A DNA stretch of 64,000 bases from CAMLOF01 sp041913045 (lineage in GTDB: Bacteria > Pseudomonadota > Gammaproteobacteria > Burkholderiales > Burkholderiaceae_C): NCBI GenBank assembly GCA_041913045.1, contig JAYSGB010000005.1, positions 1 through 64,000 of the forward strand, given 5' to 3'. Position 1 is the stretch's first letter; each line of letters starts with the position of its first letter. The translations under genes were made by a program, and so were the position numbers. Of the stretch, positions 33,171 through 40,867 are shown piece after piece. The notes below the pieces were generated by a model. That model saw only the letters and a program-made list of their open reading frames with translations. It was not told the DNA's origin and searched no databases.

Positions 33171-35165
33171 ATGTCCGCACCGTCGTCCGCCATCCAGTCC
33201 ACCTTGGTGGAAAACCGCGTGTTCGAGCCCAGCGCCTCAACCGTCAAGGCCGCCCGCATTGCTGGCATGGAGGCTTACCAGGCCTTGTGCGCAGAGGCTG
33301 AGCGCGATCTGGAAGGCTTCTGGGCCCAGCGTGCCCGCGAGGTGCTGGCCTGGCACAAGCCCTTCACCCAGGTGCTGGACGAATCCAACGCGCCCTTCTA
33401 CAAGTGGTTCCAGGACGGCGTACTCAACGCCTCTTACAACTGCCTGGACCGCCACATGGGCACCCCGGTCGAGAACAAGACCGCCATCATCTTTGAAGCC
33501 GACGACGGCGCAGTCACCAAGGTCACCTACAAGGAACTGCTGGGCAAGGTGTCCCAGTTCGCCAATGCCCTCAAGGGCATGGGCGTCAAGAAGGGCGACC
33601 GCGTGGTCATCTACATGCCTATGACTGTTGAAGGCGTGGTGGCCATGCAGGCCTGCGCGCGCATCGGCGCCACCCACAGCGTGGTGTTCGGCGGCTTCTC
33701 CGCCAAGGCGCTGCAGGAACGCATTCAAGACGCAGGTGCCGTGGCCGTGGTCACCGCCAACTACCAGATGCGCGGCGGCAAGGAACTGCCGTTGAAGTCC
33801 ATCGTCGACGAAGCACTGGCCATGGGTGGCTGCGAAACCATCAAGAATGTGGTGGTGTTCCAGCGCACCCAGACGGCCGTCAACATGGTGGCTGGCCGCG
33901 ACGTTTTCATGCACGACGTGATGGCCGCCCAGTCCACCGACTGCCCGGCCGAAATGGTGGGCGCCGAGCACCCGCTGTTTGTGCTCTACACCTCTGGCTC
34001 CACCGGCAAGCCCAAGGGCGTGCAGCACAGCACCGGCGGTTACCTGCTGTGGGCTGCGCTCACCATGCAGTGGACCTTCGACCTGAAGGACAGCGACGTC
34101 TTCTGGTGCACCGCCGACATCGGCTGGATCACCGGTCACAGCTACGTGGCCTACGGCCCGTTGGCCGCTGGTGCCACCCAGATCGTCTTTGAAGGCGTGC
34201 CCACCTACCCGAACGCCGGCCGCTTCTGGCAGATGATCGAGAAGCACAAGTGCACCATCTTCTATACCGCACCTACTGCCATCCGTTCGCTGATCAAGGC
34301 GTCCGACACCGACGAAAAAGTGCACCCCAAGAACTGGGACCTGTCCAGCCTGCGCATCCTGGGCTCCGTCGGTGAGCCGATCAACCCCGAAGCCTGGATG
34401 TGGTACTACAAGCACGTGGGCGGCGAGCGTTGCCCCATTGTGGACACCTTCTGGCAGACCGAAACTGGCGGCCACATGATCACCCCACTGCCTGGCGCCA
34501 CGCCACTGGTGCCTGGCTCCTGCACGCTGCCGCTGCCGGGCATCATGGCCTCCATCGTTGACGAAACCGGCAACGACATGCCCAACGGCTCTGGTGGCAT
34601 CCTGGTGGTCAAGCGCCCCTGGCCGTCCATGATCCGCACCATCTGGGGCGACCCCGAGCGCTTCAAGAAGAGCTACTTCCCCGATGAGCTCAAGGGCTAC
34701 TACCTGGCCGGTGATGGTGCCGTGCGCAGTGCCGACAGGGGCTACTTCCGCATCACTGGCCGCATTGACGACGTGCTCAACGTCTCGGGCCACCGCATGG
34801 GCACGATGGAAATCGAGTCCGCACTGGTGGGCAAGACCGATCTGGTGGCCGAAGCCGCCGTGGTGGGCCGCCCGGACGACCTCACTGGCGAAGCCATCGT
34901 GGCCTTCGTTGTGCTCAAGCGCCCGGTGCCCACGGGTGACGAGGCCAAGGCCATTGCCAACGAACTGCGCAACTGGGTGGGTAAAGAAATTGGCCCCATC
35001 GCCAAGCCCAAGGAAATCCGCTTCGGCGAGAACCTGCCCAAGACCCGTTCTGGCAAGATCATGCGTCGCCTGCTGCGCTCGCTGGCCAAGGGCGAGGCCG
35101 TGACGCAGGATACCTCCACGCTGGAGAACCCGCACATCCTGGAGCAGCTGGCCAAGACCAACTGA
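33171..35165 (+). CDS. acs: Acetyl-CoA synthetase
   Basis: 664 residues. Activates acetate to acetyl-CoA via acetyl-AMP. The adenylate-forming P-loop YTSGSTGKPKGVQH, the WCTADIGWITGHSY region, DTFWQTETGG and the C-terminal TRSGKIMRRLLR (its Lys is the conserved acetylation-controlled residue) are all present. AGAGGAGA precedes the ATG at 33171; the frame is open upstream without support. With aceA at 53 kb it allows growth on acetate through the glyoxylate bypass. Confidence 0.97.
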   Translation: MSAPSSAIQSTLVENRVFEPSASTVKAARIAGMEAYQALCAEAERDLEGFWAQRAREVLAWHKPFTQVLDESNAPFYKWFQDGVLNASYNCLDRHMGTPVENKTAIIFEADDGAVTKVTYKELLGKVSQFANALKGMGVKKGDRVVIYMPMTVEGVVAMQACARIGATHSVVFGGFSAKALQERIQDAGAVAVVTANYQMRGGKELPLKSIVDEALAMGGCETIKNVVVFQRTQTAVNMVAGRDVFMHDVMAAQSTDCPAEMVGAEHPLFVLYTSGSTGKPKGVQHSTGGYLLWAALTMQWTFDLKDSDVFWCTADIGWITGHSYVAYGPLAAGATQIVFEGVPTYPNAGRFWQMIEKHKCTIFYTAPTAIRSLIKASDTDEKVHPKNWDLSSLRILGSVGEPINPEAWMWYYKHVGGERCPIVDTFWQTETGGHMITPLPGATPLVPGSCTLPLPGIMASIVDETGNDMPNGSGGILVVKRPWPSMIRTIWGDPERFKKSYFPDELKGYYLAGDGAVRSADRGYFRITGRIDDVLNVSGHRMGTMEIESALVGKTDLVAEAAVVGRPDDLTGEAIVAFVVLKRPVPTGDEAKAIANELRNWVGKEIGPIAKPKEIRFGENLPKTRSGKIMRRLLRSLAKGEAVTQDTSTLENPHILEQLAKTN

Positions 35166-35205
35166 TGCAGGCTGCCCCCGGTGAAACGCCGGGGGCAACA
35201 GGCGT

Positions 35206-35235
35206 AAAAAAGCCCGCTTGAGAGCGGGCTTTTTT
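35206..35235. terminator. Bidirectional terminator between acs and cytochrome c
   Basis: AAAAAAGCCCGCT, short loop, AGCGGGCTTTTTT. A second hairpin without T run (TGCCCCCGG/CCGGGGGCA, 35173-35197) lies just before it. Confidence 0.92.
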
Positions 35236-35249
35236 GCTTCAGCGAAGGA

Positions 35250-35555
35250 TCACTTCAGACCCAGCACCCAAGAAGCGAGTTTCTTCGCTTCGGCATCGCT
35301 GACCTGCGGGTTCGCGGGCATGGGAATGGCGCCCCACACGCCGGAGCCGCCCTTCATGATCTTGGTGGCCAGCTTGTCGGCTGCGGTCTTGTCACCGGCG
35401 TACTTCTTGGCCACGTCCTTGTAAGAGGGGCCAACCAGCTTCTTGTCCACGGCATGGCAGGCCATGCAGTTCTTGGACTTGGCCAGTGCTTCGTCGGCCA
35501 TGGCCGGCAGGGCGACGACAGTGGAGGCGGCGAGAATCAGCAGCACACGTTTCAT
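35250..35555 (-). CDS. Small class I cytochrome c (c-551/c-552 type)
   Basis: 101 residues. A signal peptide (MKRVLLILAASTVVALPAMA) with a cleavage site after AMA, the haem c motif CMACH, the Pro-rich VGPSYKDVA loop and the axial Met in GAIPMPANP define a c8-type periplasmic electron carrier. AAGGA lies at good spacing upstream of the ATG at 35555. A donor role to the cbb3 oxidase in this window is plausible, but the genes are not adjacent. Confidence 0.93.
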   Translation of the reverse strand: MKRVLLILAASTVVALPAMADEALAKSKNCMACHAVDKKLVGPSYKDVAKKYAGDKTAADKLATKIMKGGSGVWGAIPMPANPQVSDAEAKKLASWVLGLK

Positions 35556-35681
35556 GGGGTCATCCTTGGGAGAGAATTGGGGATACAGTGACGGTATGGA
35601 TTCTATCGGGCATTGATCAACCCCTGCCCGAGCCATTACGAGTTGTTGCAATCGATACCGCAAGCGTTACAGGAGAACAAC

Positions 35682-35924
35682 ATGTACCTGCTGGTCCTGG
35701 GAGTGGTGCTGCTGATCCTCAAGTACCTGGAAGTGTCCCCAGTCGCGTCGTGGGATTGGTGGCTGGTGTTGCTGCCCTTCGTTCTGGCGATGGTGTGGTG
35801 GTGGTTTGCCGACTTCTCTGGCTATACCCGCCGCAAGGCCATGGAAAAGGAAGACCAGCGCAAGCAGGAGCGCATTGATGCCGGGCGCAAGCGTCTGGGA
35901 CTGCCCCCTGTCAAACGCAAGTGA
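35682..35924 (+). CDS. Small Trp-rich membrane protein
   Basis: 80 residues: two hydrophobic segments (LLVLGVVLLILKYLEV and WWLVLLPFVLAMVWWWF), five tryptophans, then a highly charged basic tail (RRKAMEKEDQRKQERIDAGRKR). It matches the small Trp-rich protein family (TIGR04438) known from beta-proteobacteria; the function is unknown. AGGAGA precedes the ATG. It lies upstream of ilvD with a 118-base gap. Confidence 0.82.
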   Translation: MYLLVLGVVLLILKYLEVSPVASWDWWLVLLPFVLAMVWWWFADFSGYTRRKAMEKEDQRKQERIDAGRKRLGLPPVKRK

Positions 35925-36042
35925 TACCACCGGCTTTGCCGGGGTAAACCATCCCGCAGGCGGCTGGCCTGGCGGGGCTGCGAGATAATTTCATCCGCAC
36001 CGCGTACGGTGCCTTGTTCCACGTCACGAAGGTTACCCTCCC

Positions 36043-37902
36043 ATGCCCGCATACCGTTCCAAGACTTCCACCGCCGGCCGCAACATGGCGGGTGCCCGTG
36101 CCCTGTGGCGCGCCACCGGCATGAAGGACGGCGACTTCAGCAAACCCATCATTGCCATTGCCAACTCTTTCACCCAGTTCGTGCCCGGTCACGTTCACCT
36201 GAAAGACCTGGGTCAACTGGTGGCTCGTGAGATCGAGGCCGCTGGCGGCGTGGCCAAGGAATTCAACACCATCGCCGTGGACGACGGCATCGCCATGGGC
36301 CACGACGGCATGCTGTATTCGCTGCCCAGCCGCGACATCATTGCCGATTCGGTCGAGTACATGGTCAACGCCCACTGCGCCGACGCGCTGGTGTGCATCT
36401 CCAACTGCGACAAGATCACCCCCGGCATGCTCATGGCCGCCATGCGCCTGAACATCCCCGTGGTGTTCGTTTCCGGCGGCCCCATGGAAGCCGGCAAGGT
36501 GCGCCTGGCCGTGCCCGGCACGCAGACCGTGCAGATCAAGAAGCTCGACCTGGTCGACGCCATGGTCATGGCCGCCGACAGCAAGGTTTCCGACGCCGAG
36601 ATCGCCGAAGTCGAGCGCTCTGCCTGCCCGACCTGCGGCTCCTGCTCGGGTATGTTCACCGCCAACTCCATGAACTGCCTGACGGAAGCCCTGGGCCTGT
36701 CCCTGCCGGGCAACGGCACCGTACTCGCTACGCACGCCGACCGCGAGCAGCTCTTCAAGCGCGCAGGCCGCCTGGCCGTGGAACTGTGCCAGCGTTATTA
36801 CGAGCAGGAAGACGACTCCGTCCTGCCCCGTTCGGTCGGCTTCAAGGCTTTCGAGAACGCCATGACGCTGGACATCGCCATGGGCGGCTCCACCAACACC
36901 ATCCTGCACCTGCTCGCCATTGCCCAGGAGGCCGGGATCGACTTCACCATGAAGGACATCGACCGCCTCTCGCGCGAAGTGCCCCAGCTGTGCAAGGTCG
37001 CGCCCAACACCAACAAGTACCACATCGAAGACGTGCACCGCGCTGGCGGGATCATGGCCATCCTGGGCGAGCTGGACCGCGCAGGCAAGCTGCACACCGA
37101 TGTGCCCACCATCCACAGCAATACCCTGAAAGACGCGCTGGACCAGTGGGACATCATGCGCAACCCTTCCGACGAAGTGAAGACCTTCTTCATGGCAGGG
37201 CCCGCTGGCATTCCCACCCAGGTGGCGTTCAGCCAGAACACCCGCTGGCCCAGCCTGGACACCGACCGTGCCGAAGGCTGCATCCGCTCTTACGACCACG
37301 CTTTCTCCAAGGAAGGCGGCCTGGCCGTTCTGCATGGCAACATCGCCCTCAACGGCTGCGTGGTCAAGACCGCTGGTGTGGACGACGAACTGCTGGTGTT
37401 TGAAGGCCCGGCCCACGTGGTCGAGTCGCAAGACGAAGCCGTGGCCAACATCCTGGACGACAAGGTCAAGGCCGGTGACGTGGTGGTGGTGCGTTACGAG
37501 GGCCCCAAGGGCGGCCCCGGTATGCAGGAAATGCTCTACCCCACGTCCTACATCAAGTCCAAGGGGCTGGGCAAAGCGTGTGCTCTGCTCACCGACGGCC
37601 GCTTCTCCGGCGGTACGTCTGGTCTGTCCATCGGCCACGTCTCTCCAGAAGCAGCCGCTGGCGGCGCTATCGGTCTGGTTCGCCATGGTGACCGCATCCG
37701 CATCGACATTCCCAACCGCACCATCGACGTTCTGGTGAGCGACGAGGAACTGGCGCGCCGCCGCGCCGAGCAGGACGCCAAAGGCTGGAAGCCCGCGCAG
37801 CCGCGCCCGCGCAAGGTCTCTGCCGCGCTCAAGGCCTACGCCCTGCTGGCCATGTCGGCAGACAAGGGTGCTGTGCGCGACCTGTCCCTGCTCGACGACT
37901 GA
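36043..37902 (+). CDS. ilvD: Dihydroxy-acid dehydratase
   Basis: 619 residues. Dehydrates dihydroxy-isovalerate and dihydroxy-methylvalerate in branched-chain amino acid synthesis using an Fe-S cluster. The cluster Cys residues are in ISNCDKITPGM and ACPTCGSCSGMFTANSMNC. DGRFSGGTSGLSIGHVSPEA near the C-terminus is the substrate/metal-site signature. Length matches the E. coli-type enzyme. lgt starts 9 bases after its stop, so they are probably co-transcribed. Confidence 0.96.
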   Translation: MPAYRSKTSTAGRNMAGARALWRATGMKDGDFSKPIIAIANSFTQFVPGHVHLKDLGQLVAREIEAAGGVAKEFNTIAVDDGIAMGHDGMLYSLPSRDIIADSVEYMVNAHCADALVCISNCDKITPGMLMAAMRLNIPVVFVSGGPMEAGKVRLAVPGTQTVQIKKLDLVDAMVMAADSKVSDAEIAEVERSACPTCGSCSGMFTANSMNCLTEALGLSLPGNGTVLATHADREQLFKRAGRLAVELCQRYYEQEDDSVLPRSVGFKAFENAMTLDIAMGGSTNTILHLLAIAQEAGIDFTMKDIDRLSREVPQLCKVAPNTNKYHIEDVHRAGGIMAILGELDRAGKLHTDVPTIHSNTLKDALDQWDIMRNPSDEVKTFFMAGPAGIPTQVAFSQNTRWPSLDTDRAEGCIRSYDHAFSKEGGLAVLHGNIALNGCVVKTAGVDDELLVFEGPAHVVESQDEAVANILDDKVKAGDVVVVRYEGPKGGPGMQEMLYPTSYIKSKGLGKACALLTDGRFSGGTSGLSIGHVSPEAAAGGAIGLVRHGDRIRIDIPNRTIDVLVSDEELARRRAEQDAKGWKPAQPRPRKVSAALKAYALLAMSADKGAVRDLSLLDD

Positions 37903-37911
37903 CGCCTGCGC

Positions 37912-38706
37912 ATGCTGCAGCATCCTCAGATTGACCCGGTCGCCTTGCAGATCGGGCCTCTGGCCGTGCATTGGTACGGCCTGACCTACCTGGCGGCCTT
38001 CGGCCTGTTCCTGTGGCTCGGCCGCCAGAGGCTTGCGCACCCGCCCTACAACGCGCAGGGCTGGGAAAAGCGCGATGTCGAAGACATTCTTTTCCTGGGC
38101 GTGATGGGTGTCATCCTGGGCGGGCGCCTAGGTTATGTGCTGTTCTACAAGCCGCTCGACTACCTGGCTCACCCCTTGAGCATCTTTGCTGTCTGGGAAG
38201 GGGGCATGAGCTTCCACGGCGGGCTCATCGGTGTGCTTCTGGCCATGGTCTGGTTCGCGCGCACACGCCAGCGTTCATGGCTGCAGGTCATGGACTTTGT
38301 TGCGCCTTGTGTGCCTACCGGCTTGGCTGCCGGGCGTATTGGCAACTTCATCAATGGCGAGCTGTGGGGCAGGGTGGCCGACCCGTCGTTGCCCTGGGGC
38401 ATGGTGTTCCGCGGTGCGGGTGACGCGCCACGCCATCCTTCCCAGCTCTACCAGTTCCTGCTGGAAGGGTTGCTGCTGTTCGTGCTGCTGTGGCTGTTCG
38501 CGCGCAAACCCCGTCCCACAGGCGTGGTGTCCGCCGCCTTCCTGGTGGGGTATGGCTCGTTCCGCTTCATTGCGGAATTCTTCCGTGAACCCGACGCGCA
38601 CCTGGGCCTCCTGGGCATGGGGTTGAGCATGGGGCAATGGCTCAGCCTGCCCATGGTGCTGGCGGGCGTGGCGCTCTGGGCTTGGTCCGCTCGCCGTCCT
38701 GCCTGA
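37912..38706 (+). CDS. lgt: Prolipoprotein diacylglyceryl transferase
   Basis: 264 residues, about seven transmembrane segments. Transfers diacylglycerol from phosphatidylglycerol to the lipobox Cys of prolipoproteins. Conserved motifs: GGRLGYVLFY, SFHGGLIG with the essential His, the Lgt signature GRIGNFINGELWGR, and FREPDAHLG near the C-terminus. It acts on lipoproteins such as the SodC at 54.6 kb. It follows ilvD closely; matB follows after 33 bases. Confidence 0.95.
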   Translation: MLQHPQIDPVALQIGPLAVHWYGLTYLAAFGLFLWLGRQRLAHPPYNAQGWEKRDVEDILFLGVMGVILGGRLGYVLFYKPLDYLAHPLSIFAVWEGGMSFHGGLIGVLLAMVWFARTRQRSWLQVMDFVAPCVPTGLAAGRIGNFINGELWGRVADPSLPWGMVFRGAGDAPRHPSQLYQFLLEGLLLFVLLWLFARKPRPTGVVSAAFLVGYGSFRFIAEFFREPDAHLGLLGMGLSMGQWLSLPMVLAGVALWAWSARRPA

Positions 38707-38739
38707 AGCCAGCCCCCACCGCTTTCTGTGGAAGCCGAC

Positions 38740-40287
38740 ATGAACCACAACGTCTTTTCGGCCTTGCGAGCCGCTTTTCCTGACAACCTGGATGCCTGGG
38801 CCGTCGAGACGGACCAGGGCCTGGTCTACTCCTGGCGCGATCTGGACCGCGCCAGCGCCATGGTTGCCAACCTGCTGAAGTCGCTTGACTTGCCGGAAGG
38901 TGCACGCGTGGCGGTGCAGGTGGAAAAGTCTGTCGAGGCCATGGTGCTCTACCTGGCCACCCTGCGCGCCGGGTTGGTGTTTCTGCCCTTGAACACTGCC
39001 TATCAAAAGGCCGAGATCGAGTATTTCATTGGCGACGCCGAACCAGCGGTCGTGGTCTGCACAGGGGCGAACTTCGGCTGGGTCAGCAAAATCGCCTTCA
39101 AGGCAGGCACGGCGTACGTGTTCACGCTCAACGACGACCGCACCGGCAGCCTGCTGGAGCGTGCCGCACACCACGCCGACGTGCATGAACCTGTGCTGCG
39201 GCAGGCCGATGATCTGGCAGCCATTCTGTACACCAGCGGAACCACTGGCCGCAGCAAGGGCGCCATGCTCACGCACGGCAACCTGCTGAGCAACGCGCAA
39301 ATGCTGCGCGACTATTGGGGCTGGCAGCCCGATGACGTGCTGATCCACGCCTTGCCCATCTTCCATGTGCACGGGCTGTTCGTCGCCATACACGGGGCGC
39401 TCATCAACGGCAGCCCCATGCTGTGGATGGCAAAGTTCGATCCCAAAGCCGCCATTGGCTGGTTTCCTAGGGCCTCGGTGTTCATGGGTGTGCCCACGCT
39501 TTACGTGCGCATGCTGGCCGAGCCTGCCCTTTCGCCCGAGTCGGCCCGCCATATGCGGCTGTTCATCTCGGGGTCGGCGCCCCTGCTCATCGAGACCTTC
39601 AAGGCATGGCAGGAACGCACGGGGCAAACCATCCTGGAGCGCTACGGCATGAGCGAGACCATCATGCTCACGTCCAACCCCTACCGGGCTGACGAGCGTC
39701 ATGAGGGGCAGTCGGAGCGGCGCGGCGGCACAGTCGGCTTCCCTTTGCCGGGCGTAGGTGTGCGCATCGTGGGTGAAGACAACACCCCCGTGCCGGTGGG
39801 TGAGATCGGTGGCATCCAGGTGCGCGGGCCCAACGTGTTCAAGGGTTACTGGCGCATGCCAGAAAAGACGCGCGAGGAATTCACGCCCGACGGCTGGTTC
39901 AAGACGGGTGATGTGGGGCGGCAGGACGAGCGTGGCTATATCACCATCGTCGGCCGCAGCAAGGACCTCATCATCAGCGGCGGCTACAACGTCTACCCGG
40001 CCGAGGTGGAGGGCTACATCAACGAACTGCCCGGCGTGGCCGAAAGCGCCGTGGTCGGCGTGCCGCACCCTGATTTTGGCGAGGTGGGGGTGGCCGTCGT
40101 CGTGCCGCGGGCGGGGGCCGTCGTGGTGGCGGACGACATCCTGTCCACCCTCAAGGCCCAACTGGCGAACTTCAAGGTGCCCAAGCGCTGTGTCGTGGTG
40201 GCAGACCTGCCCCGCAACACCATGGGCAAGGTGCAGAAAAACCTGCTGCGCGCCCAGTACCAGGAGGCTTTCCAGGCGCGCGCCTGA
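38740..40287 (+). CDS. matB: Malonyl-CoA synthetase
   Basis: 515 residues of the acyl-adenylate family. Seen: the P-loop YTSGTTGRSKGAML, LPIFHVHGLF, the ERYGMSET region, the hinge GRSKDLIISGGYNVYPAEVE and a C-terminal catalytic Lys in NTMGKVQKN. Overall length and motifs fit MatB, which makes malonyl-CoA from malonate; related medium-chain acyl-CoA ligases are the alternative. ATG 38740 is preferred over GTG 38728. It ends 6 bases from the convergent universal stress gene. Confidence 0.85.
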   Translation: MNHNVFSALRAAFPDNLDAWAVETDQGLVYSWRDLDRASAMVANLLKSLDLPEGARVAVQVEKSVEAMVLYLATLRAGLVFLPLNTAYQKAEIEYFIGDAEPAVVVCTGANFGWVSKIAFKAGTAYVFTLNDDRTGSLLERAAHHADVHEPVLRQADDLAAILYTSGTTGRSKGAMLTHGNLLSNAQMLRDYWGWQPDDVLIHALPIFHVHGLFVAIHGALINGSPMLWMAKFDPKAAIGWFPRASVFMGVPTLYVRMLAEPALSPESARHMRLFISGSAPLLIETFKAWQERTGQTILERYGMSETIMLTSNPYRADERHEGQSERRGGTVGFPLPGVGVRIVGEDNTPVPVGEIGGIQVRGPNVFKGYWRMPEKTREEFTPDGWFKTGDVGRQDERGYITIVGRSKDLIISGGYNVYPAEVEGYINELPGVAESAVVGVPHPDFGEVGVAVVVPRAGAVVVADDILSTLKAQLANFKVPKRCVVVADLPRNTMGKVQKNLLRAQYQEAFQARA

Positions 40288-40293
40288 TAGTGA

Positions 40294-40737
40294 TCAGCGC
40301 AGCACGAGCACCGGAATGTGCGAGTGCGTCAGCACCTGCTGGGTTTCGCTGCCCAGCAGCAGGCGCTTGAGGCCGCGGCGCCCGTGTGAAGCCATCACGA
40401 TCAGGTCGGCCTTGTGGCGCTTGGCCGCGGCGATGATCGCTTCGGCAATCAGGTCTGATTTCACGGTCGCGGCTTTCACCTTGACTGCCTGCTTCTGGCC
40501 TTGCGCCTTGATGGCATTGACCACTTCCAGAGCCTCGTCCTGCCACTGCTTCTCGATGCGCTTGACTTCTTCTGCCGCCAGTGCAACGCCACCCTCGAAA
40601 TAGGTCTGAGGGTAACGCGGCACCACCTTCAGGGCCACCACCTCCGCGCCAGTGATGTCGGCCAGCCCCAGGGCATGTTCAACCGCCATGTTGGACAGTT
40701 TGGAACCATCGGTGGCCACCAGAATCCGCTTGTACAT
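40294..40737 (-). CDS. Universal stress protein, UspA family
   Basis: 147 residues. KRILVATDGSKLSNMAVEHA at the N-terminus and the ATP-binding-type ASHGRRGLKRLLLGSETQQV with VLTHSHIPVLVLR at the C-terminus define the family. GAGGAG precedes the ATG at 40737. USP genes are often induced under oxygen limitation. An FNR-type box lies 83 bases upstream, but its spacing suits divergent ccoI, not this gene. Its role is otherwise general stress protection. Confidence 0.92.
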   Translation of the reverse strand: MYKRILVATDGSKLSNMAVEHALGLADITGAEVVALKVVPRYPQTYFEGGVALAAEEVKRIEKQWQDEALEVVNAIKAQGQKQAVKVKAATVKSDLIAEAIIAAAKRHKADLIVMASHGRRGLKRLLLGSETQQVLTHSHIPVLVLR

Positions 40738-40819
40738 GAGAATCTCCTCGCTGGGTTGTGTGATATGGCCTATTGTGGTCACAAACGGCCCTGGCGCAAG
40801 CGGGTTGACGCCAATGGCC

Positions 40820-40833
40820 TTGACCTAAATCAA
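40820..40833 (+). promoter_or_regulatory. FNR-type box upstream of ccoI
   Basis: TTGACCTAAATCAA. The centre is 42 bases before the ccoI ATG. At the class II position the transcript would begin at the ATG itself, and no Shine-Dalgarno is visible in between. Confidence 0.8.
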
Positions 40834-40867
40834 CCGTGTTGCAGTTCCCTTGAGTTAGGCTTGCCCA

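Noticed and set aside
40737..40833. The FNR box at 40820 as a control site for the universal stress gene
   Set aside because: At class II spacing on the minus strand the -10 position reads GCGCCA, so there is no promoter there. A longer-range effect cannot be excluded.
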